The translations under genes and the position numbers were made by a program. From Cohnella rhizoplanae (GTDB lineage: Bacteria > Bacillota > Bacilli > Paenibacillales > Paenibacillaceae), in the NCBI RefSeq assembly GCF_948329515.1, contig NZ_CAOJCN010000001.1, positions 740,776 through 804,775 on the forward strand: a stretch of 64,000 nt of DNA, written 5' to 3'. The stretch's first letter is position 1. Every line of letters starts with the position of its first letter. The notes under the pieces are model-generated. The model had not been told where the DNA came from. It made no database searches and saw only the letters and a program-made list of their open reading frames with translations. This document shows positions 35,557 to 43,645 of the stretch, in pieces.

Positions 35557-35576
35557 GAACCGCATAGAAACAAGCT

Positions 35577-35602
35577 AAACCACCGCGAGGTGGTTTTTTC
35601 TT
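35577..35602 (+). terminator. Terminator after tlp
   Basis: AAACCACC-GCGA-GGTGGTTT stem-loop (35577-35596) running into a T-run. Confidence 0.9.
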
Positions 35603-35605
35603 TTG

Positions 35606-36535
35606 CTATTCTTGGGCATTACGTTCGGCGGGGCGATCGTACGCCTCGGCCTCGGAACGCATATATAGCGTCAACCCGGCGATGACACAGGCTCCGCCCG
35701 CGAGCTGCCATACGCCGATCGCTTCTCCGAAAAGAAACAGGCCCAGTATGCTCGCGCCGACCGGTTCGGCCAGCACGGACATGGAGATCGTCGCAGGCTT
35801 AACATAGCGGAGCAGCCAGTTGAAGATCAGATGGCCTAATACCGTTGGGACGATGGCCAAGCCGGCGAATACGAGCCATTCGCGCGGGGGATAGCCCGTC
35901 ATGTCCGCACCCGTCGCGACGTTGTACAGGAAGAAGCATACGGCGGTAACGGCGAATACGACCAGACTGTACAGAAAGGAAGGCACCCGCTCCAGAATCC
36001 GCTTGGCCAGCAGCATATTGACCGCGACCGCGATCGTGCCGAGCAGGGACAGCAGATCTCCCGTGAGCGCATCCCCGGAGAGCCCCGAATCGCCGGCGCC
36101 TACGATCGCGATACCGATCAGCGCGGCGCCGAGTCCGGCGAGCGCTTTGCGCGCGAGCCGGTCCTTGAACAAGAAATAAGCGCCGATCATGACGAACACC
36201 GGCTCGAGCGACAGGATCAATGTCGAGCTGGCGATGGAGGTGTAGCTAAGAGACGCCATCCAGAGCAGGAAATGCAGCGCCAGAAAAAAGCCCGCGCCGA
36301 GCAGCAGCCACCAGTCGGACGGCTTGATCGCGCGCATGGCGCGAAGCCGCTCGCCTCCTGCGAAAGGCAGCATGAGCGCGAGCGTGAACAGCATGCGCCA
36401 CATGCCTTGTACGGAAACGGGAGCGTCCGAATAGCGGACGAGAATGGGCGCGAACGATATGGCGATCATGCCGACGAGCAGCGGGATGGCAGGGGCGACA
36501 GGCGGTTTTTGCGACAACGGATTCAATGAAGGCAC
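35606..36535 (-). CDS. EamA/DMT-family transporter
   Basis: 309 residues with ten membrane helices in two EamA repeats (~20-145 and ~160-295), a drug/metabolite-type permease. The first repeat contains FAPILVRYSDAPVSVQGMWR and the helix 3-4 block SYTSIASSTLILSLEPVFV, typical of the family. The solute is unknown. The start is GTG 36535, close behind AAAGGA; a TTG nine bases in (36526) has better spacing (~10 nt), so the first three residues are unsure. It is convergent with tlp and divergent from the YraQ-like permease. Confidence 0.9.
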   Translation of the reverse strand: MPSLNPLSQKPPVAPAIPLLVGMIAISFAPILVRYSDAPVSVQGMWRMLFTLALMLPFAGGERLRAMRAIKPSDWWLLLGAGFFLALHFLLWMASLSYTSIASSTLILSLEPVFVMIGAYFLFKDRLARKALAGLGAALIGIAIVGAGDSGLSGDALTGDLLSLLGTIAVAVNMLLAKRILERVPSFLYSLVVFAVTAVCFFLYNVATGADMTGYPPREWLVFAGLAIVPTVLGHLIFNWLLRYVKPATISMSVLAEPVGASILGLFLFGEAIGVWQLAGGACVIAGLTLYMRSEAEAYDRPAERNAQE

Positions 36536-36727
36536 GTTCCTTTCGGCAATTACGCATAAATTAAATCATTTTAATGGCCGGCGGCAGCGTACGCAACTGG
36601 AAGTTAAAGCCAGCATCCGCGCCGCTGCGAGCCGCGGATACGGAATCTGGACGTTTGCTATTTCGTGCAGAATATCCATAATTAAAGTATCGGCTTTATC
36701 ATTCCTCTCATCGGAAGTGATCGCGGC

Positions 36728-37654
36728 GTGACTTCGTTCCTGCAGTTAAATACGATCTTTATTAGCATGATTATGGAAGCCATCCCGTTCGTATTGATCG
36801 GCGTGCTCGTCTCCGGGGTCATACAGACGTTCGTGACGGAGGCTTGGATCGCACGGATCATGCCCCGCAACGTGCTGCTCCGGACCTGCTTCGGGTGCGG
36901 CATCGGCGTGTTGTTCCCGTCGTGCGAATGCGGAATCGTGCCGATCACGCGCAGGCTGGTCATGAAGGGGATGCCGCTGAACGCAGGCGTCGCCTTCATG
37001 CTCTCCGGCCCGATCGTCAATCCGATCGTCCTGTTCGCGACGTTCATCGCCTTCGGCAACGATTGGCGGATGGTCGGCATCCGCGCCGGGCTCGCGATCG
37101 CGGTCGCCTTTTGCGTTTCCCTGACCATCGCTTTGATATTTAAGGACGATCAGCTTCGCCATGCGGGACCGGCCGAATCCGCCGCCGTCGCGCCGGTCGC
37201 CGCCGCGCTCGAGCCTGCGCTTGCGACGCCGGGCAGGCCGTCCATCGGCGCGCGGTTGTCGTCCGTCGTATCGCACGGCATCGACGAATTTTTCGACGTC
37301 GGCAAATATCTGGTTATCGGCGCTCTTCTGGCGGCCGCGATGCAGACCTATATTCCGACCTCATATCTGCTCGAGCTGGGCAGCGATCCGCTCAAGGCTT
37401 CCCTCGTCATGATCGTGCTGGCGTTCGTCATGTCGGTATGCTCGGAGGCGGACGCCTTCATCGCTTCGTCGTTCCGCAGCAGCTTCACGGTCGGATCGCT
37501 GTCCGCTTTCATGGTGTTCGGACCGATGATCGACATTAAGAATACGCTCATGCTGCTGAGCGCCTTCCGCACCCGGTTCGTCGTCTCGCTCATCGCGCTC
37601 GTCGCCTTGTTCACGCTCGTCGGTTCGCTGCTCGTGGGGAGGTTATTCGGATGA
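36728..37654 (+). CDS. YraQ/YcgR-type permease (DUF318)
   Basis: 308 residues with about eight membrane helices in two halves. Family motifs are IPFVLIGVLVSGVIQTFV, the conserved FPSCECGIVPITRRL (~64-78), GPIVNPIV, and in the second half CSEADAFIASSF and FGPMIDIKNTLML. These proteins are predicted permeases often linked to metal or metalloid handling; transport is not proven. GTG 36728 has GGAAGTGA 7 nt upstream. Its stop overlaps the next start (ATGA at 37651), so the pair forms a two-component complex as in Bacillus ycgR-ycgQ. Confidence 0.9.
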   Translation: MTSFLQLNTIFISMIMEAIPFVLIGVLVSGVIQTFVTEAWIARIMPRNVLLRTCFGCGIGVLFPSCECGIVPITRRLVMKGMPLNAGVAFMLSGPIVNPIVLFATFIAFGNDWRMVGIRAGLAIAVAFCVSLTIALIFKDDQLRHAGPAESAAVAPVAAALEPALATPGRPSIGARLSSVVSHGIDEFFDVGKYLVIGALLAAAMQTYIPTSYLLELGSDPLKASLVMIVLAFVMSVCSEADAFIASSFRSSFTVGSLSAFMVFGPMIDIKNTLMLLSAFRTRFVVSLIALVALFTLVGSLLVGRLFG

Positions 37655-38661
37655 TCAGATTCGCGATTTTGTTCGGTCTCGCCTTCATGTTCCTGCTGCT
37701 GCATCGAACGGGAGATCTCGACAAGTACATTAACATGAGGTATGCCTATCTGTCGGTCAGCGCGATCGTACTGCTGGCGCTGCTCAGCCTTTATCAGTTC
37801 GTCAAGGTATACCGCGCGGAAAAGAAAGCGGAGGAAGCGGCGAGCGCCGCTATAGGCGTATCGGCCGATGGTGAACGGCGTGCCGTCGATGTTGACCATA
37901 ACCACGATCATGAACATAACCGCGTTCATGACCATAGCCATGACCACGGGCATGGGCACGGGCACGACGCGCATACCCATACCCATGAAGATCATTTTCA
38001 CGCGCATGGCGATCACGATCATTTCGGCCATCGGCACGGCGGCCGCACTAGATGGCGGCGAGGCTTCACGTACCTGGTGCTTGCCGTACCCATCTTTACC
38101 GGCATATTCCTCCCCGTCGCCACGCTCGATTCGAGCTTCGTGAAGGCGAAGGGCTTCTCGTTCCCGGAACTTGACGAGCGCCGCAAGGATGCGGGCTTCC
38201 ATCAGTTTCTGCGGCCGGATACCAGCGTGTTCTACAGCGCCGAGAACTATGACAGGGTGAAGCAAAAAGACATGACCGACTTTGCCGGCCTTCAGACCGT
38301 CGAACTGGACGATACGAACTATTTGAAAGGCATGGAAGTCCTCTATAACTATACCGACGAGTTTATGGATCAAACGATCTCGTTCGAGGGCTTCGCTTAC
38401 AAAGGGGAAGAGGTGGCCGCATCGTCGTATTTTTTATTCCGCTTCGGATTTATCCATTGCGTCGCGGATTCCGGCGTCTTCGGCATGCTGGTCCAGATGC
38501 CTGCGGGCACGCTGCTGTCCAACGACGACTGGCTGCGCGTCAGCGGCAAGCTGACCCGCGAATATTACCAGCCGTTCAAGCAGATGATCCCCGTTCTCAA
38601 GGTGAAGGAATGGGAGCGGATCGACAAGCCCGACGATCCCTACGTGTACCGGAATTTCTGA
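37651..38661 (+). CDS. TIGR03943/YcgQ-type permease partner with His-rich loop
   Basis: 336 residues. Two N-terminal helices (~1-60), then a loop (~80-130) where roughly every second residue is His or Asp (for example DHNHDHEHNRVHDHSHDHG), one more helix (~140-160), and an extracellular C-terminal domain (~165-336) with FRFGFIHCVADSGVFGMLV and LRVSGKLTREYYQP, diagnostic of the YcgQ family. The His-rich loop faces the cytoplasm if the topology is as predicted and suggests zinc, nickel or cobalt buffering. It is translationally coupled to the YraQ-like permease. Confidence 0.88.
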   Translation: MIRFAILFGLAFMFLLLHRTGDLDKYINMRYAYLSVSAIVLLALLSLYQFVKVYRAEKKAEEAASAAIGVSADGERRAVDVDHNHDHEHNRVHDHSHDHGHGHGHDAHTHTHEDHFHAHGDHDHFGHRHGGRTRWRRGFTYLVLAVPIFTGIFLPVATLDSSFVKAKGFSFPELDERRKDAGFHQFLRPDTSVFYSAENYDRVKQKDMTDFAGLQTVELDDTNYLKGMEVLYNYTDEFMDQTISFEGFAYKGEEVAASSYFLFRFGFIHCVADSGVFGMLVQMPAGTLLSNDDWLRVSGKLTREYYQPFKQMIPVLKVKEWERIDKPDDPYVYRNF

Positions 38662-38725
38662 AGAAGAGCGCTTTCGCTTCGCCGCTCGGAATGCTATCAT
38701 GGTAGCAAGGCAAGGAGATGAGAAC

Positions 38726-39376
38726 ATGACAACCGACAACGAACTCAAAGAAGAGCAGCAGAACCCGGACACCGGCGCGAACGGAGCGGACAAGGCCGAA
38801 GGCGAAAAGGCCCAGGAGCTGATCGCAGCCGTTCACTGGAACGGCCTTCAGGCACTGAAGATGGAGTTCGGCGAGCAGCAGGTCGAAGGCCAGGTGATGA
38901 ACCATGAAGTTTACGGTCCGATCTTTACGTATATGGTGAAGTCGCCGGAGGACAAGCCTTACGTGAGCGGATTTTTCCTGCGGGAGATGATCGCGGGCTT
39001 CCAGCAGAAGCAGGATCCTTCGCAGTGGTTGTCGTCCTTTTACGTAGATCTGATGAAGTCGCCCGATGGCCGGCTGCTGCCGATGCCGCCCCAGTCGGAG
39101 GACGAGGCCAAGGCATTGATCGACAAGATCATCGTGCCGCATTGCGTGAACGCGGTACGCGCGGAGTTCGCGCCCGAGCCGGTGCACGCGGACCTCGAGC
39201 TTCATCAGGAGCACGGCCCCGTGGTGGAGGCGGGTTTCCCGTCCATTACGGAGGGGAACAACGTGTGCGCGATGCCGCTTCATTTCCTGATGGCGCATTA
39301 TCTGCTTAATCGCGATCCCGCCGATCTGTTGATCCAAGGTTTGTACCGCATCCGCGAAGAGCACGGGCTCGATTGA
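38726..39376 (+). CDS. Hypothetical soluble protein
   Basis: 216 residues, not recognised. No signal peptide or membrane helix. After an acidic, Asn/Gly-rich N-terminal tail (~1-35) it has a mixed alpha/beta domain: VHWNGLQALKMEFGEQQVEG, HEVYGPIFTYMVKS, and near the end GPVVEAGFPSITEGNNVCAM. Cytoplasmic by default. AAGGAG precedes ATG 38726 by 8 nt. A TATCAT -10 (38695-38700) with a weak TTTCGC 17 bp upstream could be its promoter. A terminator follows, so it stands alone. Confidence 0.75.
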   Translation: MTTDNELKEEQQNPDTGANGADKAEGEKAQELIAAVHWNGLQALKMEFGEQQVEGQVMNHEVYGPIFTYMVKSPEDKPYVSGFFLREMIAGFQQKQDPSQWLSSFYVDLMKSPDGRLLPMPPQSEDEAKALIDKIIVPHCVNAVRAEFAPEPVHADLELHQEHGPVVEAGFPSITEGNNVCAMPLHFLMAHYLLNRDPADLLIQGLYRIREEHGLD

Positions 39377-39395
39377 TTAGGCGGCATGCCAAGCC

Positions 39396-39432
39396 GGCGC
39401 CCCCTTCGATTAGCGAAGAGGGCGCCTTCTTA
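39396..39432 (+). terminator. Terminator after the hypothetical gene
   Basis: 13-pair stem with one mismatch (39396-39408 with 39414-39426), loop ATTAG, followed by TTCTTATT. Confidence 0.75.
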
Positions 39433-39500
39433 TTGCGGCCTGCAGCGAGATATCCTGCGCACTCGCGGGCCGTACGGTTCATACGGAAGGGAGAATGTAC

Positions 39501-39668
39501 GTGAACGGCACGATTCAATGGCCCTCGGGCGCAAGGCAGATCGTGGAGGAGAGCGCGCAGGAGGCCGCACCAGCGGGCTTCTCGCTTGCCGCCACCATCG
39601 TATTCGGCATCGGACTGGTCATCACCGTGCTGATCGTCGTCTCGATCTACAAGCGGCGAAGGAAATAA
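39501..39668 (+). CDS. Small single-helix membrane protein
   Basis: 55 residues. A soluble N-terminal part (MNGTIQWPSGARQIVEESAQ) is followed by one strong membrane helix (FSLAATIVFGIGLVITVLIV) and a basic tail KRRRK. The positively charged C-terminus predicts N-out, C-in topology. GTG 39501 has AAGGGAG 7 nt upstream, an ideal spacing; ATG 39495 would lie on the ribosome site. It ends 42 nt before the metal-sensor gene and is probably in the same transcript. Function unknown; a modulator of a membrane transporter is a guess. Confidence 0.7.
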   Translation: MNGTIQWPSGARQIVEESAQEAAPAGFSLAATIVFGIGLVITVLIVVSIYKRRRK

Positions 39669-39710
39669 AGCGGACGAAGGTCCAACGATTGGCCGAAAGG
39701 AGTGGGGGGC

Positions 39711-40076
39711 ATGGAACGAACGACGACGCTGTCGTGCGAGGACAACTGCAAAGGCACCGAAGCCGATCTCGATGCCGTACGCGGCGCGATGCTGGACGGC
39801 GAGTCGATCCGGGAGATGGCCGATTGGTTCAAGGCGCTGGGGGATCCGACCCGGGTGCGCATCATCGACGCCCTGACGCACGGCGAGCTGTGCGTGCACG
39901 ATCTGTCGGTGCTGCTGGACATGGGCCAATCCGCGGTCTCGCACCAGCTCCGCTACTTGCGCGACGTGCGGATGGTCAAGCGCCGCAAGGCAGGCAAGAC
40001 GGTCTATTACTCGTTGGATGACGACCACATCGGGCAGGTGTTCCAGGTTACGCATGCGCACGTGAAGCACAAGTAA
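39711..40076 (+). CDS. ArsR/SmtB-family metal sensor (SmtB/CadC-like)
   Basis: A 121-residue winged-helix repressor. The DNA-binding block MGQSAVSHQLRYLRDVRMVK and KAGKTVYYSL is typical. Metal ligands for two sites are visible: an N-terminal Cys pair (SCEDNCKG, C-x3-C, as in CadC), ELCVHDL in helix 3 (CadC has ELCVC), and the C-terminal helix-5 zinc site D-x-H-x10-H-x2-H (DDDHIGQVFQVTHAHVKH). Zinc or cadmium sensing is therefore likely, with derepression on metal binding. AAAGGAG is 8 nt before ATG 39711. No efflux pump is next to it, so its target is unclear. Confidence 0.92.
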   Translation: MERTTTLSCEDNCKGTEADLDAVRGAMLDGESIREMADWFKALGDPTRVRIIDALTHGELCVHDLSVLLDMGQSAVSHQLRYLRDVRMVKRRKAGKTVYYSLDDDHIGQVFQVTHAHVKHK

Positions 40077-40208
40077 CGGCGACACGCGGGTACGACGCCT
40101 ATGCATACCGAGCCGTCCAAGGGATTATGTATAAGGATAGAAGGTTGGTCGGCCCGGCATGCGACACGCACCGAAAGGCCAAGATTGCATCGCGACGGAG
40201 GTATGAGG

Positions 40209-41465
40209 ATGGCGCAGCTCGGCGGGCGTCGGATAAAGCGCGGGTGGGTTGCCGCGCTGCTCTTTTTTTTCGCATGCGCGGGCACCGCTTCGGCGGACGG
40301 CGCCGCGGCGCCGACGGCGCGCAGCGAAGCCGCGATCCTCATCGAGCAGCATACGGGCAAGGTCCTCTATGTCAAGAACGGAGAAGAGCGTCTCTACCCC
40401 GCCAGCATCGCGAAGATCGCGACGGCGATCATCGCGCTGGAGCATTCGTCCCCCGACGATATCGCGACCGTGTCCAAGGCCGCGCGAGGCGAAGAAGGGA
40501 CGCGCGTCTATCTTGCCGAAGGCGAGAAGGTCACGATGGAGAAGCTGCTGTACGGCATGATGCTCAACTCGGGCAACGACGCGGCCACCGCGATCGCCGA
40601 GCAGATCGACGGTACCAAGGAGAGGTTCGCCGTCCGCATGAACGATTTTATGCGCGAGACGGTCGGGGCCTTCGATTCGAACTTCGTCAATCCGTCCGGG
40701 CTGCCGGACCCCGACCAATATACGACGGCCTCGGATATGGCCAAGCTGGCCAGGTACGCGATGGGAAACGAGACGTTCCGACGGATCGTGTCGACGCGCA
40801 AGCTTCCTTGGACGGGGCTGGAATGGACGTCCACGCTCGTGAACCACAACCGGCTGCTCTTCGACTACCCTGGCGCGACCGGCATGAAAAACGGGTATAC
40901 GATCGCTGCGGGCAATACGCTGGTGGGATCGGCGGAGCGCGACGGCATGTCGCTCATCGGCGTCGTGCTGAAGGCCGGCTCCAAGCATATCGCCTACGCG
41001 GACATGACGGCGATGTTCGATTACGGATTCGCCAACTATGCCGTCCGGCTCCTCTTCGCCTCAGGGGAACGTTATGAACGGCTGGACGAATCGACGGGGA
41101 TCTCGAGCGAATGGATCGCGGACGACGCGATCTGGTGCGTCTATCCCAAGGGGGCGGCGCCTGTAATCCATATCGGCTCCGACGGCGTCGTGACCATTGA
41201 TAGCCAGCTGGGCAGCTATCCGGCAGGACGTCTGTCTCCGGTTAAAAAAGAGGTGACGATCTCCGCCTTCTCCGGACAGGATATCCAACCTGTCGTGCAG
41301 GAAGGCAAGGCCCAGGAGCGTAACGGAAGCGGATCTCCTGCGCGAGGCGCGGGTATCGGAGCCGCCTTCCTGCTCGCCGCCGGCGCGATCCTCGCGCTGA
41401 GGCTGCGCAGGAACAAGCGCCGCGCTTATCCGCCAGCGCCGTTAGGCCGGCATGACACCGAATAA
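40209..41465 (+). CDS. D-alanyl-D-alanine carboxypeptidase (DacF-like, S11)
   Basis: 418 residues, exported (signal peptide ~10-30, cleavage after TASA) and probably anchored by a C-terminal helix (GAAFLLAAGAILALRLRR). The penicillin-binding active site is complete: YPASIAKIATA (SxxK, Ser nucleophile), LNSGNDAA (SxN), and GMKNGYTIAAG, where KNG replaces the usual KTG. It trims the terminal D-Ala from peptidoglycan stem peptides; DacF-type enzymes act in cortex and wall maturation in spore formers. GGAGGT sits 6 nt before ATG 40209; ATG 40203 and the frame back to 40101 are less likely. Confidence 0.92.
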   Translation: MAQLGGRRIKRGWVAALLFFFACAGTASADGAAAPTARSEAAILIEQHTGKVLYVKNGEERLYPASIAKIATAIIALEHSSPDDIATVSKAARGEEGTRVYLAEGEKVTMEKLLYGMMLNSGNDAATAIAEQIDGTKERFAVRMNDFMRETVGAFDSNFVNPSGLPDPDQYTTASDMAKLARYAMGNETFRRIVSTRKLPWTGLEWTSTLVNHNRLLFDYPGATGMKNGYTIAAGNTLVGSAERDGMSLIGVVLKAGSKHIAYADMTAMFDYGFANYAVRLLFASGERYERLDESTGISSEWIADDAIWCVYPKGAAPVIHIGSDGVVTIDSQLGSYPAGRLSPVKKEVTISAFSGQDIQPVVQEGKAQERNGSGSPARGAGIGAAFLLAAGAILALRLRRNKRRAYPPAPLGRHDTE

Positions 41466-41480
41466 AACAAAGAGAGCCGG

Positions 41481-43496
41481 CTAGGCCAGCTCTCCTTCGA
41501 GCACGCTGGCCTCCGCGTAGCTGATCGTCTTCCGCAGCGCGTTGGCCATATCCCGCTTGATCTCCCCGCGTTCGTACATCGCCTGAATCTCGTCCCGTTC
41601 CACCTGATACGCCCTCAGCTGGATTTCCTGCCGCTGCTTCCGCTGCGTCAATTCGTCCTCCGGGTCTTCTCCCTTGCGCGAGATCGCGCGGATAATCTCC
41701 CGATATTGCCCGATGACGTTAAGCGAAGCCTTGCGATTCTCCTTCGCGATCTGCGAGCGAATCGCGCCGATCGCCGCCTGACAGGTCTTGAGCTTCGTCT
41801 TCCGTATGATGCTCTTGTCGAATCGCGGCTCCAGCTCCTTCGGTTTAATGATGAACGCGCTCAGTTTCCTTAGCCCTTTGGTCAGCAGCAGGAGCCTCAT
41901 TCTGGACCGACGGGACAGCGCCTCCTCCAGCGAAGCGAACGAATCGTTGAACCGGTTGGCCACATAATCGGGGATCTCGCCGGCCTTGAACATCCGCGCG
42001 ATTTCCTTGCGTTCCGCCTGCAGTCCGAGCAGCCTGACCTGATTCTCCGCGATCGCGAGCTCGATGCCCTCGGATTGCTCCTCCTCGTGGAGCGAGAGAC
42101 GCCGCATCCGGGCTTCGTATTGGGCGATGACCGCGTGCGACGCATGCCGGTTGTCGTCGCTCATCGACTCGGACACGAACCGGAGGGCGGCCTTGATCGT
42201 GGAGATTCGCGCCGCGTTCAGCTTTTCCTCCTCGTCGGTCAACTCCGTATCCGCACTGCGCGTGAGGAGGGGAAGGCTGATGCTGGCCACGATCAGGCTG
42301 ATCAGGATAACGCCGGCGGCCAAGAACAGGATGAGATCCCGTTCAGGGAACGGATCGCCGTTGTTCAGCAGAAGAGGGATCGAAAATGCGCCGGCCAGCG
42401 TGACGGCGCCCCGGACGCCCGAGAGGGACGTCAGCACCGACATGCCGAGCCCTTCGCGCATGGTGCGTCCGTTGATCCGGGAGAAGCGGTTTTCCCAGAA
42501 AAAGTACACCCACAAAAATCGGATCACGATCAGAGAAACGAAAATGACGGCGATATAACCGACCACGATGCCGTTGTTGATCGGATTCTCGAAAAAGATG
42601 ACGTTGACGACATCCGGCACTTGAAGACCGAGCAATAAAAAGACGAGACCGTTCAGCACGTACAGAATGACCGACCAGGTGCTCTTGGAGACGATCTGGA
42701 GCTTCACCATGCGCGATTCCATGCGGTCCTTCTCCACGGCGTGGACGACGCCGCCCGCGACGACGGCGAGAATCCCGGACAATCCGAGTTCCTCCGCGAC
42801 GAGATAGATAATGAATGGCGTCAAGATCAATATAAGCATATGTACGGTAACGTCCTCCATGCCCCAGCGGCGAAGGAACAAGCGGAACCGGATGAGAAGC
42901 GCGGCTGCCAGCGTGCCGATCAGCAGACCGCCGATCGAGATCAAGAGGAAGCTGCCCGCCGCGTGAATCAGGGAAAACGAGCCCGTGACAGCCGCGGCGA
43001 TCGCGAACTTGAAGGCAACGAGGCCCGAGGCGTCATTCATGAGCGCTTCGCCTTCAAGGAGCCGCATGATCCGCTTAGGGAGCGCTACGCGTCCCGCCAT
43101 CGAGGTCACGGCGACCGCATCGGTCGGCGAGAGGATGGCCGCCAGACCGAAGGCGACGGGAAGCGGGATCGACGGGATCATGGCATGGACGATGTAGCCG
43201 ACGATAAACGTGGTGGCGAACACGAGACCGAGCGCCATGAGCAGAATCGGTACACGGAGCTTCCATAATTCGTCGCGCGGCGTTCGCTGACCGTCGTTGA
43301 ACAGCAGCGGCGCGATGAAGAGGACGAAAAACAATTCCGGATTAAGGGTCAGATGATGCCCGAGCGGCAGCACCGCCAGCACCATGCCCAGCGCGATCTG
43401 CACGAGCGGCAGCGGTACGACGGGCAGCAACCGGTTTAGGACATTCGACAGGGCGATGACCGCGAGCATAAACAATATCATTTCGAAGACTTCCAT
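41481..43496 (-). CDS. CPA1-type Na+/H+ antiporter with long cytoplasmic tail
   Basis: 671 residues. About 12 membrane helices (~1-410) with the CPA1 signature: GLAAILSPTDAVAVTS (~112-127), EGEALMNDASGLVAFKFA (~145-162, containing the Asp pair region) and TSLSGVRGAVTLAGAFSIP. The remaining ~260 residues are a hydrophilic, helical, Arg/Glu-rich tail that may regulate transport. It exchanges Na+ (or K+) for H+, important for pH and salt tolerance. GGAGGG is 7 nt before ATG 43496. It is convergent with the carboxypeptidase gene across only ~15 bp. Confidence 0.93.
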   Translation of the reverse strand: MEVFEMILFMLAVIALSNVLNRLLPVVPLPLVQIALGMVLAVLPLGHHLTLNPELFFVLFIAPLLFNDGQRTPRDELWKLRVPILLMALGLVFATTFIVGYIVHAMIPSIPLPVAFGLAAILSPTDAVAVTSMAGRVALPKRIMRLLEGEALMNDASGLVAFKFAIAAAVTGSFSLIHAAGSFLLISIGGLLIGTLAAALLIRFRLFLRRWGMEDVTVHMLILILTPFIIYLVAEELGLSGILAVVAGGVVHAVEKDRMESRMVKLQIVSKSTWSVILYVLNGLVFLLLGLQVPDVVNVIFFENPINNGIVVGYIAVIFVSLIVIRFLWVYFFWENRFSRINGRTMREGLGMSVLTSLSGVRGAVTLAGAFSIPLLLNNGDPFPERDLILFLAAGVILISLIVASISLPLLTRSADTELTDEEEKLNAARISTIKAALRFVSESMSDDNRHASHAVIAQYEARMRRLSLHEEEQSEGIELAIAENQVRLLGLQAERKEIARMFKAGEIPDYVANRFNDSFASLEEALSRRSRMRLLLLTKGLRKLSAFIIKPKELEPRFDKSIIRKTKLKTCQAAIGAIRSQIAKENRKASLNVIGQYREIIRAISRKGEDPEDELTQRKQRQEIQLRAYQVERDEIQAMYERGEIKRDMANALRKTISYAEASVLEGELA

Positions 43497-43586
43497 GCAT
43501 CCACCCTCCGCGCGCGAAATCGCCCGAATAACCACTAACCTATATTACCCGCAAAAGCGCAAACGGATCAATTTCAAGCACGTCAA

Positions 43587-43615
43587 AAGGACCGCCAGGC
43601 GGGCGGTCCTTAAGC
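43587..43615 (-). terminator. Terminator after the secreted repeat-domain gene
   Basis: AAGGACCGCC stem (43587-43596 with 43602-43611). On the minus strand it is followed by CTTTT. Confidence 0.75.
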
Positions 43616-43645
43616 TACATATAAGGCTGATGGTTGAACCTGCGA

